64,000 nucleotides of DNA from Diplodia intermedia (taxonomy: Eukaryota > Ascomycota > Dothideomycetes > Botryosphaeriales > Botryosphaeriaceae): contig JAKEKT010000006.1 in NCBI GenBank assembly GCA_021495925.1, positions 372,001 to 436,000 of the forward strand. The letters run 5' to 3'. Below are positions 10,142 through 21,024 of the stretch, in pieces. A model generated the notes under the pieces. The model made no database searches. It was not told where the DNA came from and saw only the letters and a list, made by a program, of their open reading frames with translations. How positions within the stretch are numbered: position 1 is the first letter of the stretch; each line of letters starts with the position of its first letter. Made by a program: the position numbers and the translations under genes.

Positions 10142-12290
10142 ATGTCTGACGCATCCTGCAACACAAAAGTCTCAGTGAAAGACCCTGGCCCAACAGCAAT
10201 GGAGGCCAGTCAAGCGGCCACCGATCTCGAGAAAGGCAGGGACGCTGGATTGGCGAACAATACTGTTTCAAGCTACAGCTGGAATCATGTCACCGTCACC
10301 GTTAAAGACCGCCAAACAAAATCCCCCAAGCAAATCCTGTCATCCGCCTCCGGCTTTGTCAAGGCCGGCGAGCTTCTTGCTCTTATGGGTCCAAGGTATG
10401 GCTCTCGTTGCCTAATCGGGAATCTCATCCTTTGGACTGACAAATACCAGTGGCTCCGGGAAGACGACACTGCTGAACGTATTGGCCCACCGCGATGCGA
10501 CCTCGGGTGCCCACATTGATAAATCCCTATACGTCAATGGTCGGAACGTACCACTGCAGAAATTCCGCAAATTGTCATCGTTCGTTGAGCAGGAAGATGC
10601 CCTTTTGGGAGCATTGACCGTTGAGGAGACGTTGAACTTCGCGGCGAAGCTCTCTCTACCGAGGTATGGTCTCGCAGCGGGGCTGTTACTCCTCCTCGCT
10701 AACAACTGCGCAGCTCTGTATCTAAAGCCGAACGTCTTGCCCGGATTCAAGCCTTGATGGGTTCTTTCGGTCTGCGGAATCAAGCAAAGACGTTGATTGG
10801 CACCCCAATTCGTAAGGGCATCAGCGGTGGACAGAAAAGACGTGTGAGCGTAGCGTCTCAGCTTATCACAAGCCCGAAAATCTTGTTCCTGGACGAACCT
10901 ACGAGTGGACTCGACAGCGCAGCAAGCTACGAGGTCATTTCGTTTGTCCGCAACATCGCGAAGGAAAACAATGTGAGCAAGCTCCTTGTCGCTGAAGAAA
11001 GCATAGACTTATGACCGCACCAGTTGATCATTGTTGCCTCTATCCATCAGCCTTCGACGGCAACATTTGATCTGTTCGACAAGCTGCTACTCCTCTCCCA
11101 AGGCAAGACCGTCTACAATGGCCCAATCCGTACCATGAACAACTACTTCGCAGCCTTGGACCACCCTATTCCCATGTACACTAACCCTGCCGAGTTCATC
11201 ATTGACTTGGTCAATACCGACTTCGCCCGTGATAGCAGCAAAGCAGACCAGCAGTTGAGAGACCTTCAAGAGAGATGGAAAAGCTCAGAAGAGGCGAAGA
11301 CGATCAGTGTGGAGGTTGAGAATGAAGTCAATGACACGAGCAGATCAAGTGAAGCAGGGCTCTCCGAGCAGACGGGTTCTGCGAATCCACTCCGTATTCC
11401 CTTGACCCTCACCCACCGCTCTCTCATCAAGAGCTACCGAGACGTCATTGCCTATGGCATTCGCATTGCCATGTACATGGGTCTCGCCATCCTCATGGGC
11501 ACCGTATGGCTCAGGCTCGGCACCGAACAGAAAAACATCCAAGCTTTCATCAACGCCATCGTATGTGCCACCCTGCACCCTCACAATGCCTTTTACCTGA
11601 CGCTTCCAACCACAGTTCTTCGGCGGCGCCTTCATGTCCTTCATGGCCGTCGCCTACATCCCCTCCTTCCTTGAAGACCGCGCCCTCTTCGTCAAAGAGC
11701 GCGCCAACGGCCTCTACGGCCCCACCGCCTTCATGGTCGCCAATTTCATCACCGGCATCCCCTTCCTCTTCATCATCACCATCGTCTTCTCCCTCATCTC
11801 CTACTGGCTCTCCAACTTCTACCCCACCGCGGCGGGCTTCTGGAACTGGGTCATGTGGCTCTTCCTCGACCTGCTCGCGGCCGAGTCGCTTGTCGTCTTG
11901 ATCGCCGCTCTCGCGCCGGTTTTCGTCATCGCGCTCGCGGCGACGGCGTTTGCCAATGGCCTTTGGATGAGCGTGGGCGGGTTCATGGTCGCGCCGGATG
12001 ACTTGAATGTGTTTTGGCGGTATTGGGCACATTACTCGGACTACCAGAGCTATGTGTTTCAGGGGATGATGGTGAACGAGTTTGCGGATAGGACGTATGG
12101 CTGCGGGGAGGGGTGTAAGTGTACTTATCCGAGCGAGCTGGAAGATCAGTGTAAGATTGCCGGCACGGCCGTGTTGAAGGCGTATGGATATGCGACGGAT
12201 AAGAAGGGTGAGTGGGTGGGGATCTTGGTGGCGATTGTGTTTGCGTACCGGTTGCTGGGGTGGTTGGCGTTGTACTTGAGGAAGACTTGA
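10142..12290 (+). CDS. ABCG (White/WBC type) half-size ABC transporter
   Basis: Five exons (10142-10395, 10451-10663, 10714-10972, 11024-11560, 11616-12290) give 645 residues. The nucleotide-binding domain comes first, as in ABCG proteins. The Walker A GPSGSGKTTLL is split by intron 1, the signature is ISGGQKRR, and Walker B with D-loop is LFLDEPTSGLD, followed by the switch His in ASIHQPS. The second half holds about six membrane helices, from IAYGIRIAMYMG near 11450 to the last helix just before the stop. With one NBD and one membrane domain it must dimerise to work. Such proteins export lipids, sterols or small toxic compounds; the substrate cannot be read from sequence. All four introns have clear GTATG or GTGAG donors and restore conserved motifs. 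Confidence 0.93.
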
Positions 12291-13197
12291 GGGGACTAGA
12301 GGAAGGTCGTGCGAGGTTTTAGCTAGTATTGCTGATGACGACAAGCTATATAAAATTTTCTAGTGGAGGAAGTCCCATTCGTATATACCAAACAACTTAA
12401 GGCGAAAGAGGCGAAAGACAGCCTACTGTGCGACAAGAAGGCCACACTTCTACACTCAGAAATGATTACTCACATGAAAGCGTCCCCATTATCGTATCTC
12501 AGCGTCAATCCAGCTGACGCTGATGACACGAATGTACTTATGTAGCTGGCGGGATCGGTCTGTACGGGCTCTGAATATCTGGCGAAGCAATGGACATGTA
12601 GGTGATCCACGGGAATCGTCTTGGGGCAGCCCGAGAGTGACAACAATGTGGCGGAAAATAAATTGACTGGTCATCCAAGCGAAAAATTTGGTGTGCGCGT
12701 GCTGCAGCGCAAAGACTCTGTCTCTCGCTCAAGAATTCGAGGATGACTCTTATACAATGTTCACAAACGTCTGTCAAACGAGCCATGAGGGAAGTCGAGA
12801 TACTGCCGCAGCGAGTTGAAAGTGGCCCTGACGATGAAAAGTGAACGGTGGCTCAAATGTACGTCTTAATGTACCTCTCGATAATGCGGGGTCAGGCGAC
12901 TACGACGCCATCTGCGCAGCACGACCTGACTACCCCGAGTAATGGTCTGCATGAGGGTGCCATTCGATGCAAACGCAAATGGATGGCACCGCATCTTTGA
13001 TGATCTCACAGTGGACCTTAGTAGCAAACGAAGGTTTAGGGATAGTAACACTTGATTCTTTAGGTAGTGATGAATAATCCACTGCTCGAACTCCGTTCCA
13101 GGATGATGTTTTGCCAAAAGTATCTGGAAGCACTGAAATTTTTTTGTATCTGCGGGTCCCGCTCGCTGCCTTGTTCCTTTATCGGTCGCCTTCAAGT
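12291..13197. other. Intergenic
   Basis: AT-richer noncoding DNA. A TATAAAATTTTC run at 12349-12360, just past the transporter stop, could belong to its polyadenylation region. A 123-codon minus-strand frame at 12866-13237 overlaps the end of the next small gene in another phase and shows no family features. Confidence 0.45.
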
Positions 13198-13693
13198 CTA
13201 TCTCCCTTGACCCCACATCGCAAGCAGCCGTCCCCACATCAAAAACAGCCGTTCCATGTTTCTTTTGCTCAGCTCATACTGTTTACGTGTTCTGATCATG
13301 CTATCTAGTGCGACAGCACATAATTCAATTCTCAGTTCTTGATTGCGCAGGGTCAGCCAATCTGTAGTGTTGCCCAACAACTCAGTACTTACCCTCTTGG
13401 TTCAAGTCTAACAGTAACTCGGTCAGCTCCCCTTCAGGCATACCCGAGAGATAGTGCTCCTGAAGTGCGTGATACTGCTTTTCCACGTTCGCCTTTTGCT
13501 CCGATGTCAGGTTCTCCAACAAGTGTAAGAGGGCGGCTGCGGAGCCTTCGAGATCCTTGACCATTTGACAGGTTTGCGGAATCAAGATGTCGATGTCGAA
13601 GCTTTCCGCCTCCGGGGCCGATTGTGCCCCTTGTTGAGCCATATGTGTGAAGTGTACGCTATGGGATTCAGAATTGTGAGTAGGTGCTTCCAT
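13198..13693 (-). CDS. Small protein of unknown function
   Basis: Exons 13693-13393 and 13337-13198 on the minus strand give 146 residues. The 55-nt intron has a strong GTAAGTAC donor, a CTGAC branch site 17 nt before the acceptor and ends CAAG. Splicing joins two frames into one continuous helical protein (DLNQE-ELRIELC). The N-terminus is polar; from about residue 37 it is predicted mostly helical, with Leu-rich segments and a Trp-containing end (LFLMWGRLLAMWG). A second in-frame ATG lies at 13642. No known domain is recognised. The case rests on the intron and on amphipathic continuity across the junction. It could still be a chance reading frame. Confidence 0.5.
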
Positions 13694-14498
13694 GGCAAGT
13701 ATTACGCCAGCGCGAAAGAACAGCTGAGGACAAAAGTGTGAGTAGGTCAGAGCACTTACTGAATCTTGCACTGGTGATTGGCGACACAGGTTGTAGTTCC
13801 GCACGGGGGGTGTAGCACTGCTTATAGAGAGAAGCGACTGTTAAATACCAATAGCTGTAGATGTTTGATGACACGCTTGGCTTATCGGCGGAAGGTCATT
13901 TGCCCCAGACAAGCGATGAGTGTGAATGCATCATCATTAGGGTATGATGAGGTCCAACGACATCCCAGGTCAAGGGTAGACTGCTTGGTGTATCTCTGGA
14001 CGACCAATCTGAACACTAGAGGTCAGACGATGTCGGGAAACTGAGGGCATAAGCGAGAGGAAGATGATCATGTGCTTTAAAGCTATGTATGATTGGCAGG
14101 GAGGATGCGCAACTACTTGCTTCTTAGTTTGACAGCCCGCAATCCAACACGCTTGCACTGACGATGGCATCATCTGTGGAATGTGCCGTTGTATTCTATA
14201 GCCTTCGTTAAAATGCACAAACCAAAATTCTCAAGCTTGAATGCCATGACCACTTATGAGATTTGGGCCAAGTTGCATTGGAAAATGCGCGCGTCCACAG
14301 ATCATGTTTCCGCTCTAGTCTGGACTTTTCTTTGCATCCAGCATGCTCCTGGTATCTTGAACCTGGCCGACTCGGTGTATCTTCCGGCTCAGACCTCTTC
14401 ATCGCTTATCAAATCTCCTCAGCTTTGACTGTTCCGGTTTTAGCACATGGTCGCGGAAGGTTTTGGGGTTCTCCTCGAACAGGCAAACTTGAAAGGAT
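13694..14498. other. Intergenic
   Basis: Noncoding stretch upstream of the small minus-strand gene and downstream of the Trm7-like gene. A CTATAAG element lies about 130 nt upstream of the small gene's ATG on the minus strand. The short frames present are unconvincing. Confidence 0.45.
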
Positions 14499-15653
14499 TC
14501 ATTCGCCACCACTCTCCTTTACCAGAATCTTAGTCTTGCCATACGCGCCACCCATCCGCTTCCGCATCTCCAAGGCACGCTTGTACGGCGGCGCCGTCGG
14601 CGGCTGCACAGGATCGAGGGTGACCCTATCCTTGGGCAGATGATACGACGCATCCGCATCGTACGCCGACAGGTCGCCGCAAGCCAGGAACGGCGGTATC
14701 CAGCGGACGCCCTCGCCATCACCATACACCTCGCCTTCGTCCTCCCCGCCCAAATCCAGCTCCACGACGCCATCCTCCCTCACCCGCCTCGTCTGTCCCT
14801 TCCCCCCCTCCCTCTCGGCCGCCTGCCCCGACAGCATAGTCGTCGCCGCGCCCAACGGATCATCCAACGACGCACGGAACCCGTCCGGCGGGCGGAAACC
14901 CTCGCAGACGACGAAGGCCTCGATGCTGCTGGCGCGGCTGCTGCGCGGCTTGGCGACGCGCACGCGGGCGAAGACGGTCTTGAGCTGCGCGAACAGCAGG
15001 TCGACGTCCTTGCCGCGGAAGATCTTGGCGACGAACTTGCCGCCCGGCTTCAGCACGCACAGCGCCAGGTTCAGCGCCGCCCACAGCAGCTGCGACTGCA
15101 CGTAGATGTCCAGGTCGTGCAGGCCGGTGACGTCGGGCGCGCCGTCCGAGATGACGAGGTCGACGGGCGACGACGAGGATGAGCGGTCGGCCGGGTCGCA
15201 GGTGGCGCCGGGGTCGAGGGCGCGTAGCAGGAGCGGGACCGTGGACGGGTGCGTTATGTCGGCGCGCAGCGTGGTGATGCCGTCGAGCGGCGCCATGGGC
15301 TGCAGGTCGATGGAGACGATCTTGACGTCTTTCCGCGGCTCTGTTTGTTGCTGCTGTTGCTGCTGCTGGGATGTCTCTTCCGCTTGCGCTTCTTGTGTTG
15401 TGGTCGTGTCCTGCTGCAGCTGCTTGTCCTCCCAGCCTGCGCGGCCGAAGCGCTCGCCTTTGATCAGGATGCGCGAGAGAACCTGGCTCCAGCTGCCTGG
15501 AGCGGCGCAGAGATCGACCACCCGCGTCACACCCTCGAAGAGGTTGAATTCCTCGTCCAGTTGGAGCAGCTTGAAGGCGGACCGCGCGCGCCATCCTTGC
15601 TCTTTAGCGAGCCGGTAATAGGCGTCGCGTTTGTCCTTTGACGATTTGCCCAT
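14499..15653 (-). CDS. TRM7: tRNA (cytidine/guanosine 2'-O-) methyltransferase, Trm7/FTSJ1 family
   Basis: A single exon encodes 384 residues. The N-terminus MGKSSKDKRDAYYRLA, followed by RARSAFKLLQLDEEF, is diagnostic of the Trm7/FTSJ1 branch of RrmJ methyltransferases. The SAM-binding motif is VVDLCAAPGSWSQ. The K-D-K-E catalytic tetrad can be placed at Lys28, the Asp in LVISDGAPDV, the Lys in GGKFVAKIFRG and the Glu in the SSIEAFVVCEGF segment. In yeast, Trm7 methylates riboses 32 and 34 of the anticodon loop together with Trm732 and Trm734. This copy has a Gln/Thr/Glu-rich insertion at about residues 75-110 and an acidic insertion near the C-terminus, so it is longer than the yeast protein. 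It is divergent from the Mak5 gene, about 256 bp away. Confidence 0.95.
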   Translation of the reverse strand: MGKSSKDKRDAYYRLAKEQGWRARSAFKLLQLDEEFNLFEGVTRVVDLCAAPGSWSQVLSRILIKGERFGRAGWEDKQLQQDTTTTQEAQAEETSQQQQQQQQTEPRKDVKIVSIDLQPMAPLDGITTLRADITHPSTVPLLLRALDPGATCDPADRSSSSSPVDLVISDGAPDVTGLHDLDIYVQSQLLWAALNLALCVLKPGGKFVAKIFRGKDVDLLFAQLKTVFARVRVAKPRSSRASSIEAFVVCEGFRPPDGFRASLDDPLGAATTMLSGQAAEREGGKGQTRRVREDGVVELDLGGEDEGEVYGDGEGVRWIPPFLACGDLSAYDADASYHLPKDRVTLDPVQPPTAPPYKRALEMRKRMGGAYGKTKILVKESGGE

Positions 15654-15909
15654 GTTTCAAAGGTATCGTCTTCACTGATCGAGTCTCGTCGAGTGTGATT
15701 AATTGTCGGGCGGAGGCGGGGCCGTGCGAGGTTCGTGGTGCGTGGTTGGCGGCGGGGTGGTGGGTAGCTTTTTTCGTTTTTGCGGAGTTGAGCGCGGAGG
15801 TCTGCGGCGAAAGCAAAGAAAAAAAAAGTTCCCAGCGACGCTCGACACTGCAACCTCCGCGACTCCGCACGTCAACGCACCCGCACAACGCCAGCACCAC
15901 GCAAAAACG
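15654..15909. promoter_or_regulatory. Shared divergent promoter of TRM7 and MAK5
   Basis: Only 256 bp separate the two start codons, so the core promoters must lie back to back and may be co-regulated. Both products act on the RNA machinery. I see no clear TATA box; the stretch contains GC-rich blocks and short A- and T-rich runs around 15769-15830. Confidence 0.6.
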
Positions 15910-18337
15910 ATGGCGCCCGAAGAGAAGAAGAGGCAATTGCCTACCAAGGTCGCCGCCATGAAGGCACGCAAACGCCAGCGGATCGATGACGCCAGCGCTG
16001 GCACCCCGAAGGCCGTTGCGAAGAAGCCGAAAACGAGCAAGCCCGGCGAGAAGGTGCGCGAGGAAAACCTGCAGTGGAAGGAGGTTGAGATGCCTGATCG
16101 CTTGGACGACTTCGAGGGCTTTTATGGGCTGGAGGAAATTGATGATGTCGACATCGTGCGTGAGGGCGACGTCGTGTCGTTCCAGACGAGCGCGGATAAG
16201 AAGGCGAAGAAGAACAAGGGCACAGAGAAGGAACAGACCCCAGCCGCGGAACAAGATGAAGAGGAGGATGTCTCGGAATGGGAGGGCTTCGGTGACGACG
16301 ACGATGACGAAGCTCAGCCAGAACCCGCAGAGGACGAGGCTTCGGCACAAACAAACGGAGCTACCAAGAACGCTGAGCAGAAGAAGGACAAGAAGGAAAA
16401 GAAGAACAAGAAAGAGAAAAAAGAAAAGGAAAAGAAGGAGAAGAAGGAGAAGAGCAAGCAAGAAGGCAACAAGCAGACCAACGGTGCAGGACCTATTGGC
16501 ACAGTCCCGTTCGCTGGCTTGCTGGCAGAGGATATGGATGACGGCATTGATACTTCAGCATGGAATTGGCTCAATCTGTCGAATGAGCTCATGGTTGCGA
16601 TATCGAAGCTCAAGTTCAGCTCTCCTACGCGCATCCAAGCTGCAACAATACCCGAGATCCTTGCAGGCCACGATGTAGTAGGCAAAGCATCTACTGGATC
16701 AGGAAAGACGTTGGCATTTGGCATACCTATTTTGGAGACTTTCTTGGAAATGCAGCAAGCGAAGAAAGCATCCAAGAAAGGCGAGAAAATCCCGTTAGCC
16801 TTGATTCTTAGTCCGACCCGTGAATTGGCACACCAAATCTCCAAGCATCTTACGGATCTTTACAGCAGCGGAACTTTTGAAAGTCCCCTAGTTGCAACCA
16901 TCACGGGTGGTCTGTCGATACAAAAGCAGCAGCGTCAAATTGAGACAGCGGATGTTGTTGTGGGAACCCCAGGTCGTCTCTGGGAGATCATCAGCCTCGG
17001 TCACGGTATTCTGAAGCGCTTCAAGAAGCTCAAATTCCTTGTGGTGGATGAAGCAGATCGGCTTCTCAGCGAGGGCCATTTCAAGGAGGTGGAAGAGATT
17101 ATGAATGTTCTTGAGCGCCGGGACCAGAATGAAGATGACGACGAAGAAGAGACAGAAGAAGGCGAGCAGGAGAAAAGCGGCAAAGACGATGGTCCAGTGC
17201 AACGACAGACGCTCGTTTTCTCTGCGACCTTCAACAAGGGCCTGCAACAGAAACTGGCGGGCAAGGCCAAGTGGCACGGAGACCTTCTTTCAAACCAGGA
17301 GTCGATGGAGTATCTACTGAAGAAACTCAACTTCAGGGAGGAGAAGCCGAAGTTTGTCGATGTCAACCCCGTATCCCAGATGGCTGAAGGCCTGAAGGAG
17401 GGTCTTGTTGAATGTGGTGCGACAGAAAAGGTGAGAAGCCAATATTCTGTTTATACGAGCAGTATACTAATATTTCACCTGTCAGGACCTCTACCTTTAT
17501 GCCCTCTTGATGCTCCACCCTAGGACTCGCACCCTAATCTTTACGAACAGTGTATCTGCCGTCCGCCGCCTCCATCCGTTCCTCACCAATTTGAACCTCC
17601 CTGCTCTGGCACTCCATTCGCACATGATCCAAAAGCAGCGTCTCCGCAATGTAGAGCGCTTTTCCACACAGCCAGGCTCCATCCTTATCGCGACCGATGT
17701 TGCAGCACGCGGTCTCGACATCAAGGGAGTGGAACTGGTCATTCACTACCACCTGCCGCGAGCGGCAGACATGTACGTCCACCGCTCTGGTCGTACCGCC
17801 CGTGGAGATAGCTCTGGCTCTTCCATCCTGATCTGCGCACCTGAAGAAGTTGTTGGCGTGCGCAGATTAGTGGCCAAGGTGCACGCGAATAGCAACGTCT
17901 CGAAGAGCTCATACTACATGCGCAGCGTCGACATCGACAGGCGCATCGTCACAAGGTTAAAGCCTAGGGCGACACTTGCAAAGAAGATTGCGGATACCGA
18001 CGTCGCCAAAGCAAAGTCGAATTCTTCTGAGAATGATCTTCTGCGTCAGGCTGCGGAGGACTTGGGCGTGGAGTATGACTCGGAAGAGCTGGACAAGCCG
18101 ATGGGCAGGAGCAAAGGAGGTGGCCGCAAGAGGAAGGAGCGTGATGCGAAGGATATATCCAAGGACGAGATCAAAAGCATGCGCGCGGAGCTCAAGGCGC
18201 TGTTGAGCCAGAGGGTCAATGTGGGAGTCAGCCCGAAGTATCTGACGTCGGGCAACGTAGATATCGACGCGCTGATCCGAGAGAAGGAATCGGGCAGAGG
18301 GGAATTCCTGGGGCGCGTGGACGGCCTTGGGTTGTAG
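15910..18337 (+). CDS. MAK5: ATP-dependent RNA helicase, Mak5/DDX24 family
   Basis: Exons 15910-17430 and 17486-18337 give 790 residues. The N-terminal 200 residues include a Lys/Glu-rich tract and the Mak5-typical start with KKRQLPTKVAAMKARKRQR. DEAD-box motifs run in order: Q-motif region WNWLNLS..PTRIQ, motif I ASTGSGKT, Ia PTRELAHQ, Ib TPGRL, II VVDEADRLL, III FSATF, IV LIFTNSV, V ATDVAARGLD and VI HRSGRTAR. An acidic insertion separates motifs II and III, as in this family. Mak5 acts in the nucleolus on 60S ribosomal subunit assembly. The intron has a GTGAGA donor and TACTAAT branch site and rejoins EKDLYLYALL in phase 0. Confidence 0.95.
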
Positions 18338-18686
18338 ATAGACTTTCCGTTTCCGGCTCGGCGGCAGGGACAGCCAGATACTCAGACTGAAGGCGACATG
18401 GGGAGTTGAAGCAGTCATCCGGATGGTTTGATCCCCGACCCGGGGCCCTGTGCGCCGGGACGATGCTTCAACTCCCCATAAGCTTCCCCCCATTTGACAA
18501 GGCTGGCAGTGTGACTGGTTACCCGGCGAATGTGGCTGGTGCGGTGTGGCTCAAGGCCCGCGGGGCAATCGGAAAAATTGTGCGGCGCTGCGGGCGATGA
18601 CTGGAATCCACGGCGGCCCCGCCGCCTGACAATCAAAAACAATTCCTCCGCTCAATTGCTCCTCCACCACTCCTGATCCAGCAGCC
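18338..18686. other. Intergenic between MAK5 and the lysyl-tRNA synthetase gene
   Basis: It holds the MAK5 3' UTR and the promoter of the downstream gene. The notable content is a perfect inverted repeat, listed separately. The rest is GC-rich with no gene. Confidence 0.6.
18398..18479. repeat. Perfect 16-bp inverted repeat, 50-bp spacer
   Basis: The left arm ATGGGGAGTTGAAGCA (18398-18413) is exactly the reverse complement of the right arm TGCTTCAACTCCCCAT (18464-18479). The spacer contains a GC-rich palindrome-like core around CCCGACCCGGGGCCC. In RNA it could form a stem with a structured loop; in DNA it could form a cruciform or a paired protein-binding site. Confidence 0.9.
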
Positions 18687-20637
18687 ATGGCGGACGCTAA
18701 GAACGTTACCGTCCCGGTCCCCGAGGGCGAAGCCCAGCAGAACCTCCTCCTCGACGAGGTCACCGGCGAGCGCATCTCCAAGACTGAGCGTTAGATCCCC
18801 GCCGCCCAGTCGCACGCCCCAATGCTGATACGATCTCGTCACAGTCAAGCGCCGCCAGAAGCAGCGCGAGAAGGACGCCAAGAAGGCCGAGAAGGCTGCT
18901 GCCGCTCCGCCCAAGGCCAAGAAGGAGAAGCAGGAGAACGAGGAGGAGTTGACGCCGAACCAGTACTTCGAGATCCGCAGCCGCGCCGTCAACAAGCTGC
19001 GCGAGACGCACCAGCCCAACCCGTACCCGCACAAGTTCAATGTCACCGACGACCTGCGCGAGTTCCTCAAGAAGCACGAGTCGCTCAAGAAGGGCGAGCA
19101 GCTCAAGGATGTCGAGGTCCGCATCGGCGCCCGCATCTACACCAAGCGCGCCGCCGGCGCCAACCTGATCTTCTACGACGTGCGCGCCGAGGGCCAGCGC
19201 GTGCAGATCATGTGCCAGGCGCAGGAGTCGGCCAGCGACGTGCCGTTCCAGCAGCAGCACGAGCACCTGCGGAGAGGAGACATCATCGGCATCGTCGGGT
19301 TCCCCGGCCGGACGAACCCCAAGAACCGCGACCAGGGCGAGCTCTCCATCTTCGCCAAAGAGGTCATCCTCCTCACGCCCTGCCTGCACCAGCTGCCCGG
19401 CGAGCACTACGGCTTCAAGGACAAGGAGCAGCGCCACAGGAAGAGGTACCTCGACCTGATCATGAACGACTCGACCCGCCAGACCTTCATCACCAGATCG
19501 CGCATGATCACCTACATCCGCCGCTTCTTCGACGAGCGGGACTTCATCGAGGTCGAGACGCCCATGATGAACATGATCGCCGGTGGCGCGACGGCCAAGC
19601 CGTTCAAGACGTACCACAACGACCTCAAGCTCGACATGTTCATGAGAATCGCGCCGGAGCTGTACCTCAAGGAGCTGATCGTCGGCGGCATGGAGCGCGT
19701 GTACGAGATCGGGCGCCAGTTCCGCAACGAGGACATCGACCTGACGCACAACCCCGAGTTCACGACGTGCGAGTTCTACCAGGCCTTCGCCGACATGTTC
19801 GACATCATGGACCTGACGGAGGAGCTGGTGTCGTCGCTGGTCAAGCACGTCACGGGCGGCTACGTGACCAAGTTCCACACGCAGCACGGCGAGGAGTACG
19901 AGGTCAACTGGGAGAAGCCGTGGCGCCGGATCGAGATGATCCCCGAGCTCGAGGCCAAGCTGGGCGAGACGTTCCCGGCCGGCGACGAGCTGCACACGGA
20001 CGCGACCAACGAGTTCCTGCGCCGCATGGTCAAGAAGGCGGGCATCGACGTGACGCCGCCGCTGACCAACGCGCGCATGCTCGACGCCCTCGTCGGCGAG
20101 TTCATCGAGGAGCAGTGCATCAGCCCCACCTTCATCATGGGCCACCCGCAGATGATGAGCCCGCTGGCCAAGTACCACCGCACGCACAAGGGCCTGTGCG
20201 AGCGCTTCGAGGCCTTTGTGTGCAAGAAGGAGATTGTCAACGCCTACACGGAGCTGAACGACCCCTTCGACCAGCGCATGCGCTTCGAGGAGCAGGCCAA
20301 CCAGAAGGCCCAGGGCGACGACGAGGCCCAGCTCATCGACGAGACGTTCTGCAACGCCCTCGAGTACGGCCTGCCGCCGACCGGCGGCTGGGGCATGGGC
20401 ATCGACCGCATGGTCATGTTCCTCACCGACAACTACTCCATCAAGGAGGTCCTCACCTTCCCCATGATGAAGGAGGACAAGAGCGCCCAGCACCAGCCCA
20501 AGGCCGCCGAGGTCGCCGGCGTCGAGCCCGTGCCCGAGGAGGGTATCGGTGAGTTTTCTTCTCCCTGATTTATCATCTCGTTTTCGTTCATCGTGCAGGT
20601 TGCTAACCCGATTCGTGGTGCTTCAGCTCACAAATAA
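18687..20637 (+). CDS. KRS1: Cytosolic lysyl-tRNA synthetase (class II)
   Basis: Exons 18687-18789, 18845-20548 and 20627-20637 give 605 residues. The enzyme charges tRNA-Lys with lysine using ATP. The N-terminus has the Lys-rich helical extension of eukaryotic LysRS (KRRQKQREKDAKKAEKA), which binds tRNA. The anticodon-binding OB fold follows at about residues 105-230. Class II motif 2 appears as FRNEDIDLTHNPEFT and motif 3 as GMGIDRMVMFL. The last coding exon is only 11 nt and encodes the end of the C-terminal IAHK. Without it the reading would run into GEFSSP and stop, so this splice matters. No mitochondrial presequence is seen at this start. Confidence 0.96.
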
Positions 20638-21024
20638 ATGATCACGACGACAAAAACAAAGAAAATCACAAGAGTTGCGCAAAGGAGACACAGTGAAAGA
20701 AAAAAAATGAATTTAGAGAGAGGGTTCTGTTGGGATTTCACGAAACGGGTACATGCGGCATGATTTCAAAAAAATGGATGGTATAGGTGCAATCATCATT
20801 TGCGTTCTCCTCCTCAGAGTAGTAGAGCAACGTCGATAGAAGTCTTCAAGAAAAAAAAAATCAAGACATGCATCAATCACAGAGGACGGCTCTTTTTCGC
20901 AAAGCAGGCATCATCATCATCTCGTTTGAAGCATTTGATCATTTGGTGGTATACATTCCTTGCCAGACGCCCATCATCATCCCACAATCGGTCGGTCGGC
21001 CTGACTTCCATTCATCATCTCCCC
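20638..21024. other. Intergenic between convergent genes
   Basis: A/T-rich 3' flanks of the synthetase and epoxide hydrolase genes. The plus strand has several A-runs around 20690-20860 that fit polyadenylation regions. No gene seen. Confidence 0.55.

Noticed and set aside
18760..20493. 577-codon minus-strand frame opposite the lysyl-tRNA synthetase
   Set aside because: Mirror frame of a highly GC3-biased real gene; Val/Leu/Asp-His composition typical of antisense shadows.
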